64,000 bases of DNA. Origin: Bolinopsis microptera. Lineage: Eukaryota; Ctenophora; Tentaculata; Lobata; Bolinopsidae. Below the pieces are notes generated by a model. It ran no database searches. It saw only the letters and a program-made list of their open reading frames with translations, and had not been told where the DNA came from. The first letter of the stretch is position 1; each line of letters starts with the position of its first letter. The translations under genes were made by a program, and so were the position numbers. This document shows positions 50,110-59,994 of this stretch, piece after piece. Location of the stretch: contig NC_087084.1 of NCBI RefSeq assembly GCF_026151205.1, positions 8,107,394 through 8,171,393 on the forward strand. The letters are read 5' to 3'.

Positions 50110-50292
50110 GCGTGTGTAATCGGTGCAGCCCTCATAATCCTGCTTGTCGTCCTGGTAATAGTATGCAGATCGCGCAACAAGGACAAGGGTGTGTACAAGT
50201 TGAAGGAAACGAAACAGTTCGACTGGGAATACGGTAACCTGCCACCAACCTCCAAAAACTCTTTAGTGCGCGAAAGTGAACATGGAGTGTGA
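50110..50292 (+). CDS. Transmembrane CBM14-kringle-LamG protein, TM and cytoplasmic tail (last exon)
   Basis: Acceptor ACTCCGCAG, phase 0 in, TGA stop at 50290-50292. With the previous exon it makes one hydrophobic helix (ending ALIILLVVLVIVCR), then a tail of about 40 residues. The juxtamembrane RNKDKGVYKLKE closely resembles the glycophorin/neurexin/CASPR motif that binds band-4.1 FERM proteins (R-N-R-D-E-G-x-Y type). The tail also has FDWEYGNLPP and ends EHGV, which is not a canonical PDZ ligand. The whole recognised product is about 437 residues plus the missing N-terminus: a single-pass type I surface protein likely tied to the cortical cytoskeleton. Confidence 0.9.
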   Translation, partial: ACVIGAALIILLVVLVIVCRSRNKDKGVYKLKETKQFDWEYGNLPPTSKNSLVRESEHGV

Positions 50293-52920
50293 GACTGTTA
50301 ATGAGACGATAGTTAATTATTAATTAATTAGTTAATTGAATGATTAGATGATTGGTCAATGAGATGATCGGTTGATGTGTAAGAAACGAGGAATGTGACG
50401 TGTCAGAATTCTCCAGTGAAATGTGAGTGATGTGTGACGTCATCAAGTGTGACGTCATAATTTGACGTCACCACGTGGTTAGACCTCGTGTACTCTTTGT
50501 GTATAAACGAAATATTTTTATGTAATTTATAAAGTTGACTTTTTATATATGGAGCGCTGAGTCTCGCTGCGGTTCAAGAATTTTAGAATGAGAAATTTGG
50601 TTATGCACGAATTTTGGGGTAATTTGTTGAAGCGAAAATAATATTTTCTTGTGTTTGACTGAGATCACGGAATAAGATATTTTATTGTGTTTGACTTATC
50701 ACGAGAGATTGCATCGAATTAGTTTGCTGTTAACGGGTTGACTTACAAATATATTGACGTTTATTGAATTTTTTTATGTTTTGACAATTAGAATTGATGA
50801 AATCTGATGTTAATTGACGATGGATGTTCGTTCGAGATAAAATGTTTTAATTTGAGTTATGAGATCGTTGCATTAACAGAAATTCGATTATTTTATTAGA
50901 CGACCACCTAAACATGGAATCATTTTATTTACAATTTAGCTTCTTTTAGATTAGAGTCATGGTTAAAATAATAATACATTTTTATTTTAGAATCGACAAT
51001 TTACGTTTTACCCGATAAGTTAAACAAATACCTAATCATCTTTAAACGTTTTTTTATTTCAATATTGATATCGTTGCAAACTGTCAGCCGTTTTAATTAA
51101 TTGTTGCTAGCAATTTAGCGGACGTATAATATTAATTCCAGATTATTTGAATGTGAGATATGTTTTATGACATTATGTCACGTGATGCCCATATAAGGAG
51201 ATAATATGTTTTGTTAACCCATCAAGTTGTCATGAATACCCGAAATAAGAGTGAAACTCTGCTTGAAAATAGCCCCTTTTCTTGTTACCAGGAAATGTTT
51301 GCTTCTCGGGAATCAGAAACATTTTTATTGTGAATCCTAAGACGATGAAATACCGACGATAATTTTAGTTCCTCGTTTTTGTTCGGTTTACTTGTTTTTC
51401 GTTACCTGACTTCAGAGCGAAAATGCTTAACTTCTGTTGCAATTTACCATTATTATCAGGATTACTTTCAATGTAAAATTTTAGATATCGCCAAATAATA
51501 ATTACATTTCTGACCTTATGAAAGATAATGACTGCAATTCTACCTCCGCATTTTTAGTCTTAATGATGATAATTTCTTGTCGCTGACTTGAGTTTTAATT
51601 AATAAATATCTAATGTAACATATCTCGTTTATCTTGTCTAAATCTCTAAACGATCGAATTAAATCGCTACACCTTCACAATACATCAAAATGCAAAGGTG
51701 TAGTGTAAAATAGTGTAAAAAATTTCGTGTAAAAATAGATATTGTAAAAATAGATAGTGTAAAATGATGTAACTTATTATTTATATCAATTTCCTAATAT
51801 AATATATGTTAACTATGAGGAAAAAATACCGGTGGAAATTATTTCGTAGGCCCTCAAATGGCTCCTGCAGATCCAGTCTTAACCTTAATTTTAAATTGGA
51901 CATAACTTTCTTGCTGAAGTAGCTCTGAAACGTCGGATTAGAGCCTGTAAGTGTAAGACTGGCCTCCAGCTCGCCATTTTTGAGATTCAAGCAAATCGAT
52001 GAAGTTCAAAGGGTGCAGGATGTTCAGCTCGACAAAATACCGATAGAATTTATTTCATAGGTGTAAAACCTAAAAGTTGGGTTTAAAAAGGGCCGACTGT
52101 TGGTATTATCATACAATCATCATCAAGTCCTACACAATGATAAAGGCTCCATCTAATCAAGCTACATGATTAGAACCTGATTACACCTGGTTAGCTTTAG
52201 TAAGCATACTTACGGCCGGAGCCGACGGCTTGTATTCAGAGTGGAAGAGTGGTGACGTAACATAATGTCACAAGGTTCGGTAAGTCCCCACCAAATAGGT
52301 GACACTTTATCTCAAAGAGAGCTTATTGAGTTAGATTAATTTCAATCACAGTTTTAGGGTCCGGTCACGGTATTATAACCGGATGTACTTTAGATTAGTA
52401 ATTGTTATTCCCTAATTCATGACTCAAGTTTGAAGAACTTTTGGTAGAGGCTAACTGTACTTATATTAATTTTAGCGGTCTATTACTAATTAACAAATGA
52501 TAGAGTCACATAATTAGGCCGGCAGAATATCCGGTATTGGGTTTAAAAGAGTAATATATTGTAACTATAGTCTACCTGGGACACACCCCCATGTATGCAT
52601 GCCTTACTTTATAAACCTTAACTTAACTTACTTTTAGTTATTTAGTCATATTTTACTTTTATGGACATGTTACTTGCCTTCACGGGGAAATGAATACAAC
52701 AATGTTTGTATAGAAATAAACTGCCTTTAACTGGGCCTAGCTTCCCGAGGTATACGATATGGTTACGTTTTTTAACTTAACCTCTTGTTTGGGTAACTTA
52801 ACTTAACAAACGTAACTTTGGTGTGGCCGGACTCCAAGAATATATTAAAAGTAAACACGGGTTAGTTGTAAACGTATGTTGTAAATGTAAACGGTGTATT
52901 ATTTTTAGTTAAAAATATTT
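50293..52920. other. 3' UTR and AT-rich downstream DNA
   Basis: The 3' UTR of the large gene begins here. I could not fix its poly-A site. One copy of the TCACGTGATG-CCCATATAAGG word lies at about 51179-51199. No other gene signal was recognised up to about 52.9 kb. The reading frame at 51781-51990 (-) has no recognisable domain. Confidence 0.5.
50435..50477. promoter_or_regulatory. Triple CRE plus E-box just after the stop codon
   Basis: Perfect TGACGTCA palindromes at 50435-50442, 50450-50457 and 50463-50470 are followed by CACGTG at 50472-50477. Their place, about 150 bp after the stop codon, suggests a 3'-UTR enhancer or the promoter of an unannotated transcript. Confidence 0.4.
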
Positions 52921-53397
52921 TCAAGCAGGACGACTCAGTCGTATGAACGACAGGGCCTTTACTTCCTGGACGTCTACCAGGGCCCTGCCAAGCCGGCGGT
53001 TGACCGTTAGTCCTTCTTCTGCCACTCGGAGCCCGGTGCTGTCTACCTCGACGAATTCTTCTATTTGGACTACTTCCGGGGCCCTCATGATCTTGAGAAA
53101 GACCTTAACCGTCTCTAATAGTACGGCTACCGGGCCGTCAAGCGTCATCATCCTGACTGGCCAGGCAGGTCTTCGTATGGCCTCTATTGTTACTTTTGCC
53201 CCTTTGGACTCGAGAATTCTCTTGAGGGACCGTGGTGGTTCCTCGCCTGGGGCCACAGGCCGTTGTCCTGACCCTAGTATTACTTCCAGAAACACCGAGG
53301 ACAGATAGAAATCTATCTTTCTGCACGACATGCTAAGGTCGCTGAGTACCTCCTCTTCGGACGTGAAGGAAGGAAAGGTGTTACTGTTGGTGTTCAT
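52921..53397 (-). CDS. Unidentified 158-residue reading frame
   Basis: It runs from ATG at 53397 to a stop at 52921-52923. The composition is balanced and its DNA is more GC-rich than the surroundings, which supports a real or recently real coding sequence. Visible features are an acidic N-terminus (SEEEVLSDLS), a Gly/Pro segment (GSGQRPVAPGEEPP) and an alternating hydrophobic C-terminal half (VRMMTLDGPVAVLLETVKVF). No family was recognised. A second frame of similar quality on the same strand lies upstream (53651-53842). Together they may be parts of one gene or of a mobile element interrupted at its right by the LTR element. Spurious frames on the other strand cover the same stretch. Confidence 0.4.
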   Translation of the reverse strand: MNTNSNTFPSFTSEEEVLSDLSMSCRKIDFYLSSVFLEVILGSGQRPVAPGEEPPRSLKRILESKGAKVTIEAIRRPAWPVRMMTLDGPVAVLLETVKVFLKIMRAPEVVQIEEFVEVDSTGLRVAEEGLTVNRRLGRALVDVQEVKALSFIRLSRPA

Positions 53398-53650
53398 TGC
53401 TAAGTGGTTAAGGTTTTAGGTGGGATATGGAAACAGGCGATAAAAATTTAAATTTATTGATTATAATAATTAACATGTTACAATGGTGTGTTACTGTTAG
53501 GTATGTTGTGATGTGACAGTTAAACTTACAAGTGTGTGTTTGTCATGGATAACAACGGTGTGGGGTGGCGAGTCATCACATCGACTGCACTGGCACTAGG
53601 CACTAGTTGCTCTTGGGAGTAGATCAAGCCGACGGATCCCCGATCCGATT

Positions 53651-53842
53651 TTAAAGAGAATTATCGCATCCATTTAGGGACACTCGCACCTTCATCCTGT
53701 ACCCAACAATCTGCATGTAGAATTGCCGCTCACCCATTGGCTCGCTGAAATACAGGGAGAGGGGGCGCTGATTTCCAGCATCCCTTGGTGCTCCCAACTG
53801 TGCAGCCAGTTCTGCACAATCGATGCAACCACTCGCACACAT
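53651..53842 (-). CDS. Unidentified 63-residue reading frame
   Basis: A minus-strand frame with a Cys-rich start (CASGCIDCAEL), then LGAPRDAGNQRPLSLYF and a strand-like FYMQIVGYRMKVRVSL. The codon content looks protein-like. It could be an upstream exon or ORF of the same element as 52921-53397. Function unknown. Confidence 0.3.
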   Translation of the reverse strand: MCASGCIDCAELAAQLGAPRDAGNQRPLSLYFSEPMGERQFYMQIVGYRMKVRVSLNGCDNSL

Positions 53843-54285
53843 AATATGTAATTGTGATGTTAAAATAGTATGTGCCTCTTAACACCTGTATTTAACATGC
53901 GCTACTTCACATGGGCCTTTAACACATGACACTAAACATGTGTCACTTTCTCAAGGATAACACCACTGCGCACTGAAAAATGTCAAAGCTTATCAACAAT
54001 TATGAATTAGTTTTACGGCAAGTGACGTTGTTCAAAATAATACTGCAGTACTAGTTATCAAAACTTTGCAGCAGTACAAGGGGACATTATGAATTTCTAA
54101 TAAAGTTCTAATGAGTTTCTAATGAGTTTCTAATAAAGTTAGGTAAGAGATAATGGGGCCGGCAACTATCTCTATAGGTGTTATAATTCATCAATCCGTA
54201 TTGTTAAGAATTAATCAATGATCACTTAATTTAAGGGATTGAATTTGCAGTTTTACACTCTAATAATTTTAGTTTAATCATCAAG

Positions 54286-54290
54286 GGTGC
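54286..54290. repeat. LTR element target-site duplication, left (GGTGC)
   Basis: Directly abuts the first LTR. The same 5 bp follow the last LTR at 63775-63779. Confidence 0.8.
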
Positions 54291-54644
54291 TGTTAGGTAG
54301 GGGTATAGTGAATTGAAGGTGAACAGGTTTGCAAATATCTCACGGCCTGTATTAGTATCTTATAAAATATTTGTACTGAGAGACGGGTAGTCGGTCAATT
54401 AATTTAAAGTCTTTATCAATTTAGAAAATATTAAGAGTCAGCGTAACAAGCTGAAAGTTGTAAGGTTTGTATGATTGAAATGTCTCACGGCGTGAAGCTG
54501 TAGTTAGTATTTTAAGCCGTTGTAAATTAGTAGTTATTTGGAATTGTGACGTTCCCGGTGGGAAAAGTAGTGGCTTGAAGATCGTTAAAGTTTCAAATTT
54601 ATTAGAACTTATAGTTAAAAGAATACTTACAATTATTTTAACAG

Positions 54645-54882
54645 CATTGATTTTTGATTATTGTGTTGACGAACTAGCCGAGGTGTTACAAGAGTGCCAT
54701 GAGAATCAACTCCCCCTTCAACTCCCCAAAGACCTGTCAACCAGCAGTCTACAAAAAGGGGAGCTCGCCTGCTGCTCGCCGCCGTCCGCCTTTAGCCTTT
54801 CTGCCTTTTCTCTTATCTCCGGCCCGGGGTCATGTCATGCTGTGCCCGTTCTCTCTCCACTCGTTACTCATTTTCATTATAG
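54645..54882 (+). CDS. Candidate exon A in LTR 1
   Basis: Acceptor ATTATTTTAACAG, possible donor AG|GTTTGT. Phase 1 in, phase 2 out, open throughout. It reads DELAEVLQECHENQLPLQL, then a Ser/Pro-rich stretch (CCSPPSAFSLSAFSL). It is compatible in phase with candidate exon B. No family was recognised. Identical copies occur at 58420-58657 and 62200-62437. Confidence 0.3.
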
Positions 54883-55257
54883 GTTTGTAGTTTTAAAGTT
54901 AAGTTTTGATCATATTGTTATCGTTGCTTCAAATCGTATCAAAATGTTGATGTTAAGATTAGTTCATACTTAGGTTAAGTTCTGTTGCAGAATGCATAAT
55001 AATAATATGCGGTTAAGATATTTATACATAATAGTAATACCTCACCAGATTGTCTCGCCGCACTACTTGTTCCCGATCGATCCTTCCAGCAACTAGTCTA
55101 AGCTATGGGGATCTATTCCCGAGGTATTGTTCTTACATTAAATATTAATCAAATGTTCATAAAAATAGCACTTTTCCACTTGTTAACGTTGACGATTGTA
55201 GTATCATAATTATTTCCTGTGTACTAATTATTAGTTCTAATAGTTATTAATCTCCAG

Positions 55258-55329
55258 GCAATATGATGGTGATACCCACCCTACTTGCTCTGCCTGTCCT
55301 CACCTAAGCTCCACCAGTCGTATTGCTTC
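55258..55329 (+). CDS. Candidate exon B in LTR 1
   Basis: Acceptor TTAATCTCCAG, strong donor GTAAGT. Phase 2 in and out, 72 nt and open. Contains a CSAC pair (THPTCSACPHL). Copies at 59033-59104 and 62813-62884. Confidence 0.35.
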
Positions 55330-55454
55330 GTAAGTTTATTACGTCTTCATTAAGAGGTTCCTACGAAAGATTTTCCCTTATTTTAACTTAATTAGTCTGA
55401 TTATTGTCACTACTTGAACGCTCCGTACTTATAATTAATATTATCTTACTCCAG

Positions 55455-55609
55455 ATTGATTACCCCCTCCTTCCTCGAGAACCGTTCGTCATTACAAGAT
55501 GGTTCAGTCCTAGTTGACATTCCACTATATGAAAAGACCAGATCGCCACGTTATATTCTTATTCCTTGGTTAGTAAATTATACTTATAGTGATTATAGTG
55601 ATTCAGTTC
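55455..55609 (+). CDS. Candidate exon C in LTR 1
   Basis: Acceptor CTTACTCCAG, donor GTAAGT. Phase 2 in, phase 1 out, open. Contains PSFLENRSSLQDGSVLVDIP. Copies at 59230-59384 and 63010-63164. Confidence 0.35.
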
Positions 55610-56825
55610 GTAAGTTATCTAGAAGTAGGAAATTAATACCTATATTCCGTATAATTAGTGTGGTCCATTAACTTTGTATTGATATATAATCTCCTCAGAG
55701 AGAGAGAGAGAGAACCGGAACAGCGACCTCGTGAATCATCCTATTTAATCGCTTCACCCTCGCCACATTCGCTACTACTTCAATTATTGGGGTAAATGGA
55801 CATTAAGACTAAGTTATGAGATATGAGAGTTAAATTAATATTGTAATCCTATTTAACCCAATTATTTTACAACCCTTATTTCCTTGTTTTAATTGGTCAT
55901 CTTCCAGATACAAATTCACCTAAAATTCTGAATCCATAATTACAATAGAAATTACTGTCCTAAAATTGTATCTGTACAAAGAGAGTTTGGGTTTGACCTG
56001 TGCCCTGAGTGAGTCTCAAACCGGGAGGTATTCCATAATATCGGAACCTGAATTTCCATACTCTAGTTAAAAGGAGCCAATTATACGTAGTTAAATTAAT
56101 ACCACCACAATTTAATGAAATATAATAAATAAATAATCTCTAGAAGTCATGGAAAATTGGAGCATTAAATAGGCCGTTAAGTAAGTTGTCGTGCTGAAAC
56201 CCGAGTACGCCTCTTAACAATGTAGCCCTAATGCAGCTCTCTCTGTACAAAATTTTCTAGCAAAATTTTCAAAAAATCTGGAAGAGACACCAAACCTTAG
56301 TTTGCTTGTTTTGTTAGTGCACCGTTAGTGCAATTTGTTTATTTACATTGATATTAGTTGTTGCAGCCATCGCCATAAAATGATGAAGTCACAGCAGAGA
56401 AGTAGGTTGAAGAGATAATTGTTTTGTGTAGAAGTTAAAAGTAATTATGAGATATCGTGGGTAAGTAATTGTGATGATATATACGGCCGTATAATTAGGT
56501 AAAGATGGGAATGATACGAGAGATGTATGATGTTACGAGATAATAAGATTATGTTATAATGAGATGTTGAAATGTGAGACAATTATATTATGGGGAGATA
56601 TATTAAACTGCAGTATAAATTATTAGCCGGCTAAGGGATACGGGGTTCAGAAGTTGTGAAGTTTATTGGGAGGAGGTGCTATAATGGTTGTTGACAAGGT
56701 GTTAGTTTTAATAAGTAGATGGGCTTCTTATCTGTTATTTGAGTGTTGTGATACCGCCAAAAGCGCGCTTGGTGGTTAGAAACACTTCGGATTCAGTACG
56801 ACCCTTCGAACTTTGAAACTAAGAT

Positions 56826-57190
56826 TGGCAACATGATTTAGCGTAATAGGGTATGCGGACGTGAAGAAGAGAAGATATGATACAGAGGGAGATTTGATAA
56901 AGGGGTTGTTGTATAAAAATAAAGATGATTTAGCGTAATAGGGTATGCGGACGTGAAGAAAAGAAGATATTTGAAGTATGATGATACAGAGGGAGATTTG
57001 ATAAAGGGTTTGTTGTTTAAAAATAAAGATGATTTAGTGTAATAGGGTATGCGGACGTGAAGAAAAGAAGATATTTGAAGTATGATGATACAGAAGGAGA
57101 TTTGATAAAGGGTTTGTGTTTAAAAATAAAGATGATTTAGTGTAATATGGTATGCGGACGTGAAGAAGAGAAGATATTTGAAATGAGATG
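56826..57190. repeat. About 100-bp tandem repeat in internal region, 4 copies
   Basis: Units carry GATTTAGYGTAATAGGG, TATGCGGACGTGAAGAA and GGGAGATTTGATAAAGG. Repeated in internal region 2 at about 60608-60965. Confidence 0.85.
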
Positions 57191-57675
57191 AGACAGAAAT
57201 GAGTTGATAAAGAAGTAATGTTGTTAAAGTTGGCATGGTGGAATCATGCTGGGAAATAAGAGATACAAATTTTGTTGAGTTTGGGGTAATTTACGTTGTG
57301 AAATATGGCTGGTGGCTGCACATTAATTACCGCATAAGGCATTCAGGAAAACTTTTGATTATGAATAAACTGAAATTAATTCGGCCTAAACAATTTTCTA
57401 GAACTTAAAGAACATCACTTAATAGCTTAATTATAACCGTAACACACATTTATATTCTCTTGCCACATCGTTTGCTACTCGTTTGATGATTTGAATTTTT
57501 ATTAAACCTTGATTAATAGTTATATTTTGTAAATAATAAGTCGCTAACGTAATTAAACTATTAGTATTAGGATTTTATTTTCCTCTTAAACTTCGAGTAT
57601 GTGTTATTCGCTGTCTTTGCGTGCCTTAAAACAGTTAACCTCCGTAATGTCGTCTAATCATTGATAATACCCCAG

Positions 57676-57824
57676 CAAGTACACAAGTAGACCCTGGAAC
57701 TTATAACCCTGCTGAGAATAGTGACCAAATTGTGTCGGAAAATTACGGACAGTACTATGACAATAAAGATAACTACGACCAGAATAGGCACTACAATTAC
57801 AACGACTTTACTTTTAAATATTAA
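57676..57824 (+). CDS. Candidate terminal exon in internal region 1
   Basis: After an acceptor-like ATAATACCCCAG the plus strand is open for 49 codons to a TAA. The peptide is hydrophilic and rich in Asn, Tyr and Asp (VDPGTYNPAENSDQ, then NYGQYYDNKDNYDQN), unlike random translation of this AT-rich DNA. Phase 1 in, which would fit the exon C donor. The minus-strand frame over the same bases is its shadow. Copy at 61451-61599. Confidence 0.35.
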
Positions 57825-58065
57825 CTTATGGTAATTCAAATGTTTGTTTGTACGATTATATTTAATTTTGTTGGCTGTGCGCGAGAAATTCGATAATTCT
57901 TTAAATTAATGATTTTTTACTATAAGAACGGGCATACCTTATTACCAATAGTTCTTTTGAAATTTTTTTTTTTAAAGAAAAAAAAGAAGGTTGTAGATTT
58001 ATCATTTCTTTAATTATAGATAGTTTTACTATGACGTGGTCGTCATTAATTTTCGATCGGGGAGA

Positions 58066-59994
58066 TGTTAGGTAGGGGTATAGTGAATTGAAGGTGAACA
58101 GGTTTGCAAATATCTCACGGCCTGTATTAGTATCTTATAAAATATTTGTACTGAGAGACGGGTAGTCGGTCAATTAATTTAAAGTCTTTATCAATTTAGA
58201 AAATATTAAGAGTCAGCGTAACAAGCTGAAAGTTGTAAGGTTTGTATGATTGAAATGTCTCACGGCGTGAAGCTGTAGTTAGTATTTTAAGCCGTTGTAA
58301 ATTAGTAGTTATTTGGAATTGTGACGTTCCCGGTGGGAAAAGTAGTGGCTTGAAGATCGTTAAAGTTTCAAATTTATTAGAACTTATAGTTAAAAGAATA
58401 CTTACAATTATTTTAACAGCATTGATTTTTGATTATTGTGTTGACGAACTAGCCGAGGTGTTACAAGAGTGCCATGAGAATCAACTCCCCCTTCAACTCC
58501 CCAAAGACCTGTCAACCAGCAGTCTACAAAAAGGGGAGCTCGCCTGCTGCTCGCCGCCGTCCGCCTTTAGCCTTTCTGCCTTTTCTCTTATCTCCGGCCC
58601 GGGGTCATGTCATGCTGTGCCCGTTCTCTCTCCACTCGTTACTCATTTTCATTATAGGTTTGTAGTTTTAAAGTTAAGTTTTGATCATATTGTTATCGTT
58701 GCTTCAAATCGTATCAAAATGTTGATGTTAAGATTAGTTCATACTTAGGTTAAGTTCTGTTGCAGAATGCATAATAATAATATGCGGTTAAGATATTTAT
58801 ACATAATAGTAATACCTCACCAGATTGTCTCGCCGCACTACTTGTTCCCGATCGATCCTTCCAGCAACTAGTCTAAGCTATGGGGATCTATTCCCGAGGT
58901 ATTGTTCTTACATTAAATATTAATCAAATGTTCATAAAAATAGCACTTTTCCACTTGTTAACGTTGACGATTGTAGTATCATAATTATTTCCTGTGTACT
59001 AATTATTAGTTCTAATAGTTATTAATCTCCAGGCAATATGATGGTGATACCCACCCTACTTGCTCTGCCTGTCCTCACCTAAGCTCCACCAGTCGTATTG
59101 CTTCGTAAGTTTATTACGTCTTCATTAAGAGGTTCCTACGAAAGATTTTCTCTTATTTTAACTTAATTAGTCTGATTATTGTCACTACTTGAACGCTCCG
59201 TACTTATAATTAATATTATCTTACTCCAGATTGATTACCCCCTCCTTCCTCGAGAACCGTTCGTCATTACAAGATGGTTCAGTCCTAGTTGACATTCCAC
59301 TATATGAAAAGACCAGATCGCCACGTTATATTCTTATTCCTTGGTTAGTAAATTATACTTATAGTGATTATAGTGATTCAGTTCGTAAGTTATCTAGAAG
59401 TAGGAAATTAATACCTATATTCCGTATAATTAGTGTGGTCCATTAACTTTGTATTGATATATAATCTCCTCAGAGAGAGAGAGAGAGAACCGGAACAGCG
59501 ACCTCGTGAATCATCCTATTTAATCGCTTCACCCTCGCCACATTCGCTACTACTTCAATTATTGGGGTAAATGGACATTAAGACTAAGTTATGAGATATG
59601 AGAGTTAAATTAATATTGTAATCCTATTTAACCCAATTATTTTACAACCCTTATTTCCTTGTTTTAATTGGTCATCTTCCAGATACAAATTCACCTAAAA
59701 TTCTGAATCCATAATTACAATAGAAATTACTGTCCTAAAATTGTATCTGTACAAAGAGAGTTTGGGTTTGACCTGTGCCCTGAGTGAGTCTCAAACCGGG
59801 AGGTATTCCATAATATCGGAACCTGAATTTCCATACTCTAGTTAAAAGGAGCCAATTATACGTAGTTAAATTAATACCACCACAATTTAATGAAATATAA
59901 TAAATAAATAATCTCTAGAAGTCATGGAAAATTGGAGCATTAAATAGGCCGTTAAGTAAGTTGTCGTGCTGAAACCCGAGTACGCCTCTTAACA
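58066..59994. repeat. LTR 2 (1929 bp)
   Basis: Same length and ends as LTR 1. At least one substitution is visible (TTTTCTCTT for TTTTCCCTT near 59150). Confidence 0.85.

Larger units (their letters stand above)
54291..56219. repeat. LTR 1 (1929 bp)
   Basis: TGTTA...TAACA. Contains an open frame without a clear ATG (about 54478-54973), exon-like segments (54645-54882, 55258-55329, 55455-55609), a (GA)n run near 55700 and AATAAATAAATAA near 56125. Confidence 0.85.
56220..58065. mobile_element. Internal region 1 of the LTR element (1846 bp)
   Basis: No polymerase or gag genes. It holds about four imperfect repeats of roughly 100 bp (56826-57190) around GTAATAGGGTATGCGGACG, a terminal protein-like frame ending at 57824, an AAAAGAAGG purine tract and the GGGGAGA tract before LTR 2. 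Confidence 0.8.

Noticed and set aside
53138-53326. Frames overlapping the 158-residue minus-strand ORF on both strands
   Set aside because: Shadow frames of 52921-53397.
57654-57839. Hydrophobic 61-residue minus-strand frame in the LTR element
   Set aside because: Antisense of the Asn/Tyr/Asp-rich plus-strand segment. Hydrophobicity follows from the complement of those codons.
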